Under the pieces are notes generated by a model that saw nothing but the letters and a program-made list of their open reading frames with translations, did no database searches and had not been told where the DNA came from. The position numbers and the translations under genes are program-made. A stretch of 64,000 nucleotides of DNA from NCBI RefSeq assembly GCF_032452875.1, contig NC_083896.1, positions 496,001 through 560,000 on the forward strand, written 5' to 3'. The DNA is from Bos javanicus. Its lineage: Eukaryota; Chordata; Mammalia; Artiodactyla; Bovidae. This document shows, one piece after another, positions 51,591 through 61,724 of the stretch. Each line of letters begins with the position of its first letter. Position 1 is the first letter of the stretch.

Positions 51591-51854
51591 AATTAAAAAT
51601 AAAAAAAGGAATTGAACAATTAAAAAAAGGTATTAAAAATATTATAAAGGGCTCAATCTAGCAAGAAGATATAACATTTATAAACAAATGTGCATCCAAC
51701 AGATGAATGCCAAGATATATAAAACACATATGAATGGATTTAATGCAAGTAATTGAAAACAATACAATAATAGTAAAGAGCATTAATATTGCACCTACAT
51801 AACTGGATGTACATCCAGACAGATAATGAATAAGCAGACATTAGGTTAAATAAT

Positions 51855-52130
51855 TGGAGAAGGCAATGGCACCCCACTCCAGTACTCTTGCCTGGAAAAT
51901 CCCATGGATGGAGGAGCCTGGTGGGCTGCAGTTCAGGGGGTCGCTGAGAGTCGGACATGACTGAACGACTTCATTTTCACTTTTCACTTTCATGCATTGG
52001 AGAAGGAAATGGCAACCCACTCCAGTGTTCTTGCCTGGAGAATCCCAAGGACGGAGGAGCCTGGTGGGCTGCCATCTATGGGGTCACACAGTCGGACACA
52101 ACTGAAGCGACTTAGCAGCAGCAGCAGCAG
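51855..52130 (+). mobile_element. Bov-A2 dimeric SINE (plus) with target-site duplication
   Basis: It contains two Bov-A monomers (GGAGAAGGCAATGGCACCCC and, at ~51,999, GGAGAAGGAAATGGCAACCC), joined by the CATTTTCACTTTTCACTTTC linker, and ends in (CAG)n. AGGTTAAATAAT is duplicated at 51,843-51,854 and 52,129-52,140. Confidence 0.95.
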
Positions 52131-52164
52131 GTTAAATAATATGCCAAATCACACTGACTAATAG

Positions 52165-52372
52165 ATGTAGCAAAGTGTTAGTCGCTCAGCCATGTCCAAC
52201 TTTTTGCAACCCAGTGAACTGTAGCCTACCAGGCTGCTCTGTCCATGGAATTCTCCAGGTAAGAATACTGGAATGGGTTACTGTTCCCTTCTCCAGGGGG
52301 ATCTGACCCAGGGATCAAACCTGTTCCTCCCACATTGTGGGCAGATTCTTTACCATCTGAGCCACCAGGCAA
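52165..52372 (-). mobile_element. Bov-tA SINE (minus)
   Basis: Bov-A body at left (GTTAGTCGCTCAGCCATGTC), tRNA-like head at right (GATTCTTTACCATCTGAGCC). It splits the ancient L1 ORF2 text; the right-hand remainder, ACAGAACATTTTATTTAAAA, is again L1. Confidence 0.92.
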
Positions 52373-52452
52373 CTACAGAACATTTTATTTAAAAGTAGCA
52401 GAATACACATTCTTTTCAAGGGCATATATAAAATTCTCCAAGAAGAACACAT

Positions 52453-52729
52453 GCTGCTGCTGCTGCTGCTACGTGGCTTTAGTTGTGTCCGACTCTGTGC
52501 GACCCCATAGACGGCAGCCCACCAGGCTTCCCGTCCCTGGTATTCTCCAGGCAAGAATACTGGAGTGGGTTGCCATTTCCTCCTCCAATGCATGAAAGTG
52601 AAAAGTGAAAGTGAAGTCGCTCAGTCGTGTCCGACTCTAGCGACCCCATGGACTGCAGCCTACCAGGCTCCTCCGTCCATGGGATTTTCTAGGCAAGAGT
52701 ACTGGAGTGGGGTGCCATTGCCTTCTCTG
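52453..52729 (-). mobile_element. Bov-A2 dimeric SINE (minus) with target-site duplication
   Basis: It starts with (CTG)n, then two antisense Bov-A monomers joined by CATGAAAGTGAAAAGTGAAA. The flanks are AGAAGAACACAT (52,441-52,452) and AGAAGAATACAT (52,730-52,741), a 12-bp duplication with one mismatch. Confidence 0.95.
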
Positions 52730-53138
52730 AGAAGAATACATATTAGTTCACAAAACATCTCAAAAAATTCAAGAATTTTAAAATAATATTAAGTGTCTTC
52801 TCTGACCAAAATAGTATGAAACTAGAAATCAATGAAAGGAAAAAATATAGGAAAATTCACAAATATGTGGAGATTAAACAAGACGTGACTGAACAACAAA
52901 GGAGTCATCAAAGGAATCAAAGGAAAAATCAAAACATTCATAGAGATAAATTAAAACAGAAATATAGCATACCAAATTCTACATATCACAGCAAAAGTAG
53001 TTCTAAGAGGGAAGTTGTTAGTAATGCAGGCATGCCTCAAGAAAGAAATAAAAAGATTCCAAGTAAATAAAATAATTTTGCACCTAAAGAAACTAGAAAG
53101 AGAACAGACAAAGTTCAGAATTAGTTTAAAAAAAAAAA

Positions 53139-53282
53139 AAAAGAGGGATGGTACAGGGAGGGTGGAGGGAGGAGTGTTCAGGATGGGAAACACATGTATA
53201 CCTGTGGCAAATTCATGTTGATACATGGCAAAACCAATACAATATTGTAAATTTTAAAAATAAAATTTAAAAAAAAATAAAA
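53139..53282 (+). mobile_element. Short L1 3' UTR fragment
   Basis: About 140 bp of L1 3' UTR (GGTGGAGGGAGGAGTGTTCA, then ACACATGTATACCTGTGGCA) with an A-rich tail, sitting in the ancient L1 next to an A run. This is a severely 5'-truncated insertion. Confidence 0.88.
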
Positions 53283-53608
53283 CAAAAGAAAGAAAAGCTA
53301 ATGTTACCAAAAAAAAAAAAAATAGGAAAGAGGAATAAAATGAAAGTAAAAATGAGAGTGGAAATAAAGACTGAAAAAAGAAAATAGAAAGGTTTGATGT
53401 TACTGAGATTTGCTTCTTTAAAAATATAAGCAAAATTCAACAAACCTTTAGCCAGACTAACCAAAGAAAAAACAAAATTCAAATAAATAAAATCATAAAT
53501 AAAAAAGAAGTTACAACTGATACCACAGAAATGCAAAGGATCATGAGAAATTACTAAAATAATTATGCATTATGGAAATTGTACAACCGAGAAGAAGTGG
53601 AATTCTAA

Positions 53609-53745
53609 GCTAAGCTAAGCTAAGTCACTTCAGTCGTGTCTGACTCTGTGCGAGCCCATGGACTGCAGCCTACCAGGCTCCTCCATCCATGGGATTTTCC
53701 AGGCAAGACTCTCCACACCAGAGTCGGGTGTCATTGCCTTCTCTG
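53609..53745 (-). mobile_element. Bov-A monomer SINE (minus) with target-site duplication
   Basis: The left end has GCTAAGCTAAGCTAAGTCAC and the body is antisense Bov-A (GACTGCAGCCTACCAGGCTC). AGTGGAATTCTAA occurs at 53,596-53,608 and 53,746-53,758, an exact 13-bp duplication. Confidence 0.95.
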
Positions 53746-55135
53746 AGTGGAATTCTAAATTCCCACAAATATACACTCTTTCAAAACTAATTCATGAAGA
53801 AAAGGAAAATATAAATAGGACAGTTACTCAAAAATAGATTGAAAGAGTAATCTAAAATTTTCCAACAAGAAAAACTTCAGGACCAGAAGACCTCACTGGC
53901 AAATTCTATAAAATATACAAAAAAAAAAAAAAAAAGATTTTATATGTATTTTCTTGAGCTTTTCCAAAAAACTGAAGAGGAAGAAAATCTTCCAAACTCA
54001 ATTATGAAGAAAGAATTGTGCGGAGCTCAAAATCAGACAAGGACATCTCAAGAAAAGAAACCTGATAAACGTTTGCCAAAATATCCAATAAAGTATTAGC
54101 AAACTTAATCCCACAATACATAAATGAATCATGCACCATTTTAAAGTGCAATTTATTTTGGGATGCAAAGATGGTTCAACATCTGAAAATCAATTGAAGT
54201 GAAACAACAAATTAACAAAAGAAAAGATAAAAATCATATGGTCATCTCAATAGGTGTGGGAAAAACATTTGACAAGATCAAACAACCATTTATGATAAAA
54301 ACTTCAAAAACCAGCTATCAAAGGAACATGCTTCAATAAAATAAAGGCCGTATATGACAATTCTTAGCTACCACCATCCTCAACAGTTAAAAGCTAAAAG
54401 ATTTTTCTCTAAAATCAGGAACAAGACAAGGATGTCCACTGTGATCATTTTCATTCCATATGCAATGCAATGAAATGTGTTTCATTCCATATGCAATTGT
54501 TGGACTCAGTTTTCTAATAGGATTGGAAGTCCTATCCACATCAATTGGAGAAGAAAAGGGAATTAAAAACATTAAAATAGGAAAAGATTAATTAAAACTC
54601 ACAAAATTAAATATATAGAAATCTGTTTTGTTTTTCTCTGTACCTCTAACAAACTATCATAAAGAGAAATTAAGAAAATAATCCATTTACAATTGTATCA
54701 AATGTAATCAAGGTAGTGAAAGATCTGATACCAAAAATTTTAAAACACTAGTGAAAGAAATTGAAGAAGACATAAATAAATTAAAAGATATTCTGTGTCC
54801 ATGAATTGAAATAATTCATTATTGTTAAAATGTCCATACTTTCCAAAACAATTTGAAGATTCAATGCAGTCACTATAAATATTTCAATGATATATTTCAC
54901 AAAAATTGAGCAGGTGATTCTAAATTGTTTATGGAGTCACAAAAGACCACGAGTAGTTAAAACATTCTTGAAAAAGAAGTACAAACCTGGGGGCATTAAG
55001 CTTCCTGATTTTCAACTATACTACAAATCTATAGCAATCAAAAATTGACATATACACAGATATACAGATGAATGGGACAAAATAGAGAGTTCAGAAATAA
55101 GTCCACATGTATTTGGTCGATTAATTTATGACAAA

Positions 55136-55435
55136 CCAGTCAATCCTAAAGGAAATCAGTCCTGAATGTTCACTGGAAGGATTGATGTTGAAGCTGAAAC
55201 TCCAATATTTTGGCCACCTAATGGGAAGAGTCAACTTATTGGAAAAGGCCCCGAAGCAGGGAAAGGTTGAAGGCAGGAGGAGAAGAGGATGACAGAGGAT
55301 GAGATGGTTGGATGGCATCAGTGATTCGATGGACATGAGTTTGAAAGCTTAGGGAGTTAGTGAAGGACAGGGAAGCCTGGTGTACTGCAGTCCATGGGGT
55401 CTCAAAGAGTCGGACACAACTGAGAAACTGAACTG
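55136..55435 (+). mobile_element. BovB 3' end fragment with target-site duplication
   Basis: A 300-bp BovB 3' end (CAATCCTAAAGGAAATCAGT to ACAACTGAGAAACTGAACTG) lies in the ancient L1. It is flanked by AATTTATGACAAA (55,123-55,135) and AATTTACGACAAA (55,436-55,448). Confidence 0.93.
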
Positions 55436-55596
55436 AATTTACGACAAATAAGCGAAGCTCATACAGTGGGAAAACAAGAGTATTTTCAGTAAATGATGTT
55501 AGGAAAATTGGACAGTCACATGCAAAATAATGAACCTAGACAACTCTCTTATGCCATATACCAAAATTAACTCAAAAGGAGCTAAGACTTGAATGT

Positions 55597-55736
55597 GGGG
55601 ATTTTCCCTGACAGTCCAGTGGTTAGGACTCCATGTTTCCACTTAAGGGGACTTATGTTTGATTCCTGGTCAGCGAATTAAAATCCCACATGGCATGTGG
55701 TGCTTCCAAAAAATTAAAAACAAACAACAACAACAA
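55597..55736 (+). mobile_element. tRNA-Glu-type SINE (CHR-like) with target-site duplication
   Basis: The sequence GGGATTTTCCCTGACAGTCC, then GTGGTTAGGACTCC, GTTTGATTCCTGGTCAGCGA and an AAC-rich tail is the cetartiodactyl CHR SINE type, older than Bov-tA. AAGACTTGAATGT (55,584-55,596) and AAGACTTGCATGT (55,737-55,749) form the TSD. Confidence 0.88.
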
Positions 55737-56614
55737 AAGACTTGCATGTAAGACCTGAAACCATTAAATTGCTAAAAGAAAACATAAGTTTTGATTTCAC
55801 TGATATTCATCTTTAGTGATGCTTATGTGGATCTGACTCCAAATAATAAACAAATGGGACTATATCAAGCTAAAAAATTCTGAATAGTGGAGGAAAACAT
55901 CTCAAAACAAAAGGTATTTTACATAATGTGAGAAGATATTTACAGATCATATATTCAATAAATGGTTAATATGTAAAATATAAAAAGAACTCATATGACT
56001 AAAGAAAAAAGACACAACCCACTTTAAAATGGGCTGAGGTCCTAAAGAGTTATTTTTCCAAGAAAGGACATATGGGTAGCCAAGAGGCACATGAAAGGAT
56101 GTTCAACATCCTTAACTACTAGGGAAATGCAAATCAAAAGCACCATGAAATATCATTGCACATGTGATAGAATCAGTTCAGTAGCTCAGAATGGTTATTA
56201 TTAAAAAGACAATAAACAACAAATGTTGGATAAAATGTGGCGAAAAGGACACCCTTATCCAGTTTCTACTAAAAGCTGGTGATGTCAATATGGAAAACAG
56301 TATGGAGATTGCTCAAAAAATTAAGAACTATCATATGACCTAGTTATTCCATTCTAGGTATTTATCTGAAGAATATGAAAACAACAATTTGAAAATATAT
56401 ATGCACCCTTGTATTCATTGCTGCATTGTTTACAATTGCCAAGATATGGAAGTAAACTGCCTGTACACTGATGGATGAATAAATAAATAAGATGAGGTAT
56501 ATATACACAGTGGGATACTACTCAGTCATTAAAAAAAAAAAAAAACCTGAGAGTCTACCATTTGGAACATGGATATCTCTTGAAAGTATTGGATTTGCCA
56601 AAGAGTTCATTTGG

Positions 56615-57505
56615 ATTTCACCATGCTTATTTAACTTATATGCAGAGTACATCACGAGAAACGCTGGGCTGGAAGAAGCACAAGCTGGAATCAAGATTGC
56701 CAGGAAAATATCAATAACCTCAGATATGCAGATGACACCACCCTTATGGCAGAAAGTGAAAAGGAACTAAAAAGCCTCTTGATGAAAGTGAAAGAGGAGA
56801 GTGAAAAAGTTGGCTTAAAACTCAACATTCAGAAAACTAAGATCATGGCATCTGGTCCCACCACTTCATGGGAAATAGTGGGGAAACAGTGGAAACAGTG
56901 TCAGACTTTATTTTGGGGGGCTCCAAAATCACTGCAGATGGTAACTGTAGCCATGAAATTAAAAGACGCTTACTCCTTGGAAGGAAAGTTATAACCAACC
57001 TAGACAGCATAGTAAACAGCACAGACATTACTTTGCCAAAAAAGGTCCATCTAGTCAAGGCTATGGTTTTTCCAGTGGTCATGTATGGATGTGAGAGTTG
57101 GACTGTGAAGAAAGCTGAGTGCCGAAGAATTGATGCTTTTAAACTGTGGTGCTGAAGAAGACTCTTGAGAGTTCCTTAGACTGCAAGGAGATCCAACCAG
57201 TCCATTCTAAAGGAGATCAGTCATGGATGTTCTTTGGAAGGAATGATGCTAAAGCTGAAACTCCAATACTTTGGCCACCTCATGCGAAGAGTTGACTCAT
57301 TGGAAAATACTCTGATGCTGGGAGGGATTGGGGGCAGGAGGAGAAGGGGACAACAGAGGATGAAATGGCTGGATGGCATCACCGACTCAATGCACATGAG
57401 TTTGAGTGAACTCCGGGAGTTGGTGATGGACAGGGAGGACTGACGTGCTGCAATTCATGGGGTTGCAAAGACTCAGACACGACTGAGTGACTGAACTGAA
57501 CTGAT
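56615..57505 (+). mobile_element. BovB LINE 3' fragment
   Basis: It runs from the reverse transcriptase motif B region (TGCTTATTTAACTTATATGC) through the YADD region to the 3' end (GACTGAACTGAACTGA). It closes the ancient L1 tract, whose last readable text is ATACTACTCAGTCATTAAAA. Confidence 0.92.
56618..57155 (+). pseudogene. BovB reverse transcriptase C-terminal remnant
   Basis: The first frame (to 56,770) carries SPCLFNLYAEYITRNAGLEE. A small deletion at GCCAGGAAAATATC shifts the frame just before YADD, and the text continues in other frames as AESEKELKSLLMKVKEESEK and VMYGCESWTVKKAECRRIDA. It is not functional. Confidence 0.85.
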
Positions 57506-57785
57506 GAAGTCTACACTTTCATTTGACAATAGCAGTTTGAACACATGATGTGTTTTATCATAAAGGAAAATACTTTATACTTAACAAATATTTTTTCTAG
57601 CTCTGTCCACCTTAAAGACCTAGGAAAAATATCTGGTGTCAGTGATTGTCCCCATCAGCCAGATTGAAATGCCATTTCCTACTAAAATAAAACATGCCAT
57701 TTTAGAGAAATAACTGATTTTAAGTCTGGAATAGAAAATGGACTAAATGAGCTACAAAACCTTATTTTAAATTAAGCATACATAC

Positions 57786-57826
<41 letters not shown>

Positions 57827-58073
57827 CCTTTTTAAATGTACATTCCATGTATTTGAACACATATATGGATTTCTATAACCCCCTCCACAATCAGGATACA
57901 AAACACTATAATCTTCTCAAAATTCCTTCAGATCTCTTTATAGTCACATTGACTCCATCTGTAACTTGGCAACCACTGACCTGCTCTCAATCACTATATT
58001 TTGTCTTTTTGAGAATGTCATATAATGGACTTACATAAGATGTAATCTGTCAAGATTGGCTTTTTCATTCAGT
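57506..58073. repeat. Unassigned DNA with an (AT)n microsatellite
   Basis: A ~41-bp AT dinucleotide run lies at 57,792-57,832, preceded by CATACATATACAT. The rest shows no repeat or coding signal I recognise. Confidence 0.75.
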
Positions 58074-58972
58074 ATTGTTGTTCAGCTATTCAGTCGTGTC
58101 TGATACTTTGCGACCCCATGGACTGTAGCACACTAGGCTTCCCTATCCTTTGCTATCTCCTGAGTTTGATCAGACTCATGTCCGTTTAGTCAATGATGCC
58201 ATCTAGCCATCTCATTCTCTGTCACCCCCTTCTCCCCCTGCCCTCAGTCTTTCCCAGAATCAGGGCTTTTTTCCAATGAGTTGACTGTTTGCATCAGATG
58301 GCCAAAGTATTGGAGCTTCAACTTTAGCATCAGTTCTTCCAAAGAATCTTCAGTGTTGATCTCCTTTAGGATTGATTGGTTTTATCTCCATGCAGTCCAA
58401 GGGAACCTCAAGAGACTTCTCCAACTCCACAATTCAAAAGAATCAATTCTTCATATATATGCGTTATTATACTGTATTGGTGTTTTTCCTTCTGGCTTAC
58501 TTCACTCTGTATAATAGGCTCCAGTTTCATCCACCTCATTAGAACTGACTCAAATGTTTTCTTTTTAATGGCTGAGTAATAGTAACAATAACCCTGTGTA
58601 CAAGACAGCAAAAGAGACACTTATGTATAGAACAGTCTTATGGACTCTATGGGAGAGGGAGAGGGTGGGAAGATTTGGGAGAATGACATTGAAACATGTA
58701 AAATATCATGTATGAAACGAGATGCCAGTCCAGGTTCGATGCACGATACTGGATGCTTGGGGCTAGTGCACTGGGACGACCCAGAGGGATGGTATGGGAA
58801 GGGAGGAGGGAGGAGGGTTCAGGATGGGGAACACATGTATACCTGTGGCAGATTCATTTTGATATTTGGCAAAACTAATACAATTATGTAAAGTTTAAAA
58901 ATAAAAAAAATTAAAAAATAAAAAGAATCAATTCTTCAGTGTTCAGCCTTCTTTGTGGTCCAACTCTCATAT
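58074..58972 (-). mobile_element. BovB 3' end (minus), split by an L1
   Basis: Antisense BovB from the 3' end (CAGCTATTCAGTCGTGTCTG) inward to 58,453, then after the L1 insert from 58,939 to CAACTCTCATATCCATGA (~58,972). Here it switches directly to BovB 5'-region text, skipping endonuclease and reverse transcriptase. Confidence 0.88.
58454..58920 (+). mobile_element. Short young L1 with 5' inversion and exact target-site duplication
   Basis: The right part (about 58,586-58,920) is plus-strand L1 3' UTR and tail. The left part (58,454-58,585) is the preceding L1 text in reverse (antisense of ATGAGGTGGATGAAACTGGA). An exact 18-bp duplication, AAAAGAATCAATTCTTCA, flanks it at 58,436-58,453 and 58,921-58,938. 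Confidence 0.95.
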
Positions 58973-59695
58973 CCATGACTGTGGTTTTCATTCTGTCTGC
59001 CCTCTGATGGTGGAGAGGGCAATGGCAACCCACTCCAGTACTCTCGCCTGGAAAATCTCATGGACAGAGGAACTCAGTAGGCTGAAGTCCATGGGGTCGC
59101 TAAGAGTCGGACATGACAGAGAGACTTCACTTTCACTTTTCACTTTCGTGCATTAGAGAAGGAAATGGCAACCCACTCCATTGTTCTTGCCTGTAGAATC
59201 CCAAGGATGGGGGAGCCTGTGGGCTGCTGTCTATGGGGTCGTACAGAGTCAGACACAACTGAAGTGACTTAACAGCAGCAACAGCAGCAGCCCTCTGATT
59301 AATGAGGATAAGAGGCTTATGCAAGCTTCTTAATGGGAGGAATTCTCTGTGGGGAAAACTAAGTCTTGTTCTGGAGGGCAGGACTATACTCAGTAGATCT
59401 TTAATGCAGTTTTCTACTGGTAGGTGAGGCTATGCTCCCTCCCTGTGGTTTGGCCTGAGGCAGCCCAGTCCTAGAGTTTGCAGAAGGCTATAGGCTCTGT
59501 CATAATGTTAATGGCAACCTCCTCCGAAAGGACTTAGGCCAGCAGGTCATGACTCCCACGACTGCTCCTCCTAGTGCCCCTGATCCCACAGCAGGCCACT
59601 GTTGACCCATGCCTCTGGCAGAGACTCCCACTCACAGGCAAGTCTGGCTCAGTTTCTTGTGGGATCACTGCTCCTTTCTCCTGTTCCCTATATTC
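58973..59695 (-). mobile_element. BovB 5'-region segment (minus)
   Basis: The reverse complement matches the 5' part of the BovB at 36.8-38.1 kb: AGAGGGCAGACAGAATGAAA, then AGGCATGGGTCAACAGTGGC and GGAGAAAGGAGCAGTG. It is joined at its 3' side to the BovB 3' end at 58,972. A Bov-A2 SINE interrupts it at 59,009-59,289. Confidence 0.85.
59009..59289 (+). mobile_element. Bov-A2 dimeric SINE (plus) with target-site duplication
   Basis: Two Bov-A monomers with a TTCACTTTTCACTTTCGTGC linker and a CAGCAGCAACAGCAG tail. GCCCTCTGAT is duplicated at 58,999-59,008 and 59,290-59,299. Confidence 0.95.
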
Positions 59696-60112
59696 AAAAC
59701 TATGGATTTTCCAGTAATCATGTACAGATGTGAGAGTTGGGCTGTAATGTTTCCAAACTTGATGCTGGAGAAGACTCTTGAGAGTCCTTTGGACAGAAAG
59801 GAGATCAAACCAGTAAATCCTAAAACAAATCAACCCTGAATATTCATTGGGAGGACTGGTGCTGAAGCTGAAGCTCCAATACTTTGGCCACCTGATGCAA
59901 AGAACTGACTCATTAGAAAAGACCCTGATGCTCAGAAGGATTGAGGGCAGGAGGAGAAGGGGGTGACAGAGAATGAGATGGTTGGATGACATCACTGACT
60001 CAATGGACATGAGGTTGGGCAAATCTGGGAGATAGTGAAGGATAGAGAAACCTGGTATGCTGCTGTTCATGGGGTAATAAAGACTTGGATACAATTGAGT
60101 GGCTGAACAAAA
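59696..60112 (+). mobile_element. BovB 3' end (plus)
   Basis: It begins ACTATGGATTTTCCAGTAAT and runs to the 3' end GTGGCTGAACAAAAACA. It is oriented opposite to the BovB pieces on both sides, so the region 58.07-60.44 kb contains inverted BovB 3' ends. Confidence 0.87.
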
Positions 60113-60440
60113 ACAGCTCACATCTGTACATGCTGCTGCTAAGTTGCTTCAGTCGTGTCCGACTCTGTGCGACCCCATAGATGACAGCCCACCAGGCTCC
60201 TACGTCCTGAGATTCTCCAGGCAAGAATACTGGAGTGGGTTGTCATTTCCTTCTCTACATCTGTACATGACTACTGGAGAAATCATAGCTTTGACTACAC
60301 ATCTTTGTGAGAAAAGTGATGTTTCTGCTTTTTAACACACTGTCTAAGTATGTCACAGATTTTCTTCCAGGAGCAAGTGTCTTTTAATTTCATGGCTGCA
60401 GTCACTGTCTGCACTTTATTTTCCTGGAGCCCAAGAAAAG
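60113..60440 (-). mobile_element. BovB reverse-transcriptase-end fragment (minus), split by Bov-A
   Basis: Antisense text CATCTGTACATGACTACTGG, then CTTTTAATTTCATGGCTGCA, up to ~60,440, where AT-rich DNA starts. It lacks a BovB 3' end, which the adjacent plus-strand piece supplies in inverted orientation. Confidence 0.8.
60133..60256 (-). mobile_element. Bov-A monomer SINE (minus) with exact target-site duplication
   Basis: Starts CTGCTGCTAAGTTGCTTCAG and ends at the CATTTCCTTCTCT edge. ACATCTGTACATG is duplicated exactly at 60,120-60,132 and 60,257-60,269. Confidence 0.95.
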
Positions 60441-60585
60441 GTATATTATTATATATGTAAAATATATATAATATATGTAAAATAATAAAATATAAATAAA
60501 TTAAATTAAAATATTCTATATTTTTATAATATAGATTATATAAATATATTAATATTATATTATGATATATAACTATATTATATAT
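60441..60585. repeat. AT-rich low-complexity DNA
   Basis: Almost pure A/T with TATA and TAAT motifs; the left end of an AT-rich island that continues past the inserted BovB elements. Confidence 0.9.
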
Positions 60586-61211
60586 AGATGGGGAAACAGT
60601 GGAAACAGTGTGAGACTTTATTTTTCTGGGCTCCAAAATCATTACAGATGGTGACTGCAGCCATGAAATTAAAAGATGCGTACTCCCTGGAAGGAAAGTT
60701 ATAACCAACCTAGATAATGTATTCAAAAACAGAGACATGACTTTGCCAACAAAGGTTCATCTAGTCAAGGCTATGGTTTTTCCTGTGGTCATGTATGGAT
60801 GTGAGAGTTGGACTGTGAAGAAGGCTGAGCACTGAAGAATTGATGCTTTTGAACTGTGGTGTTGGAGAAGACTCTTGAGAGTCCCTTGGACTGCAAGGAG
60901 ATCCAACCAGTCCATTCTGAAGGAGATTAGCCCTGGGATTTCTTTGGAAGGAATGATGCTAAAGCTGAAACTCCAATACTTTGGCCACCTCATGCGAAGA
61001 GTTGACTCATTGGAAAAGACTCTGATGCTGGGAGGGATTGGGGGCAGGAGGAGAAGGGGACGACAGAGGATGAGATGGCTGGATGGCATCACTGACTCGA
61101 AGGACGTGAGTCTGAGTGAACTCCGGGAGTTGGTGATGGACAGGGAGGCCTGGCGTGCTGCAATTCATGGGGTTGCAGAGTCGGACACAACTGGGCGACT
61201 GATCTGATCTG
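60586..61211 (+). mobile_element. BovB 3' fragment inserted in AT-rich island
   Basis: It begins within BovB at GATGGGGAAACAGTGGAAAC and ends TGATCTGATCTGAT. ATATATAGAT occurs at 60,580-60,589 and 61,212-61,221 as a likely target duplication, though chance matches are easy in such sequence. The frame 60,875-61,207 is the end of the element and not a gene. Confidence 0.92.
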
Positions 61212-61724
61212 ATATATAGATTATATATAATATATGTAATTATATATAACATATATAATATATTATATACAATATATTATTAATTATATTAAATATACAT
61301 AATACTAATATAACTATAATACAATTTCATATGATATAATAATCTTATAATATATATTATGACAGTATTTAATATACTATTAATATATTATACTATTAAC
61401 AATACTATTATATTATAGTGTAATAATGATAATCTTATTAATAGTTAATTATAAAACTAATTACTAATTGTTATTTTAATTAATTATTTTGTTATTTAAT
61501 CATTATTTATTAATTTTAAAATAATTTAAAATAATTATTTTCAATATTTAAAGAAATAATAAATCTTCAAATTTTATTATTAAAATCAATATTAATAACA
61601 TTAATTATTATATTAGTTAATATAATTAACAATATTAATATTAATTATGATTGATAATATTTAACTATTATTCAAATTTTTAACTATTAAATAATTTAAT
61701 TTATACATAACTCAATAATTAAAT
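61212..61724. repeat. AT-rich low-complexity DNA
   Basis: About 0.5 kb of nearly pure A/T built from TAAT, ATTA and TATA words. No gene signal. Confidence 0.92.

Larger units (their letters stand above)
45204..56575 (+). mobile_element. Ancient L1 (L1M-like) host element, about 4.5 kb in ten or more pieces
   Basis: Old L1 sequence is readable in order: end of ORF1 (45.2-45.92 kb, e.g. CAGAATTGAAGGAGCTGTAA), start of ORF2 (47.07-47.47, 51.63-51.85, 52.14-52.16, 52.37-52.45, 52.74-53.14 kb), middle of ORF2 (53.28-53.6, 53.75-55.12 kb) and its end (55.44-55.58, 55.74-56.57 kb). Pieces keep the same orientation and progress along a single element, so this is one insertion later split by others. 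Frame and motifs are badly decayed. The subfamily label is inferred from divergence and remembered text, not from alignment. Confidence 0.78.

Noticed and set aside
59534..60121. 195-codon minus-strand frame
   Set aside because: It runs antisense through a BovB 3' end and then through BovB 5'-region text, so it is a chance chimera of repeat pieces.
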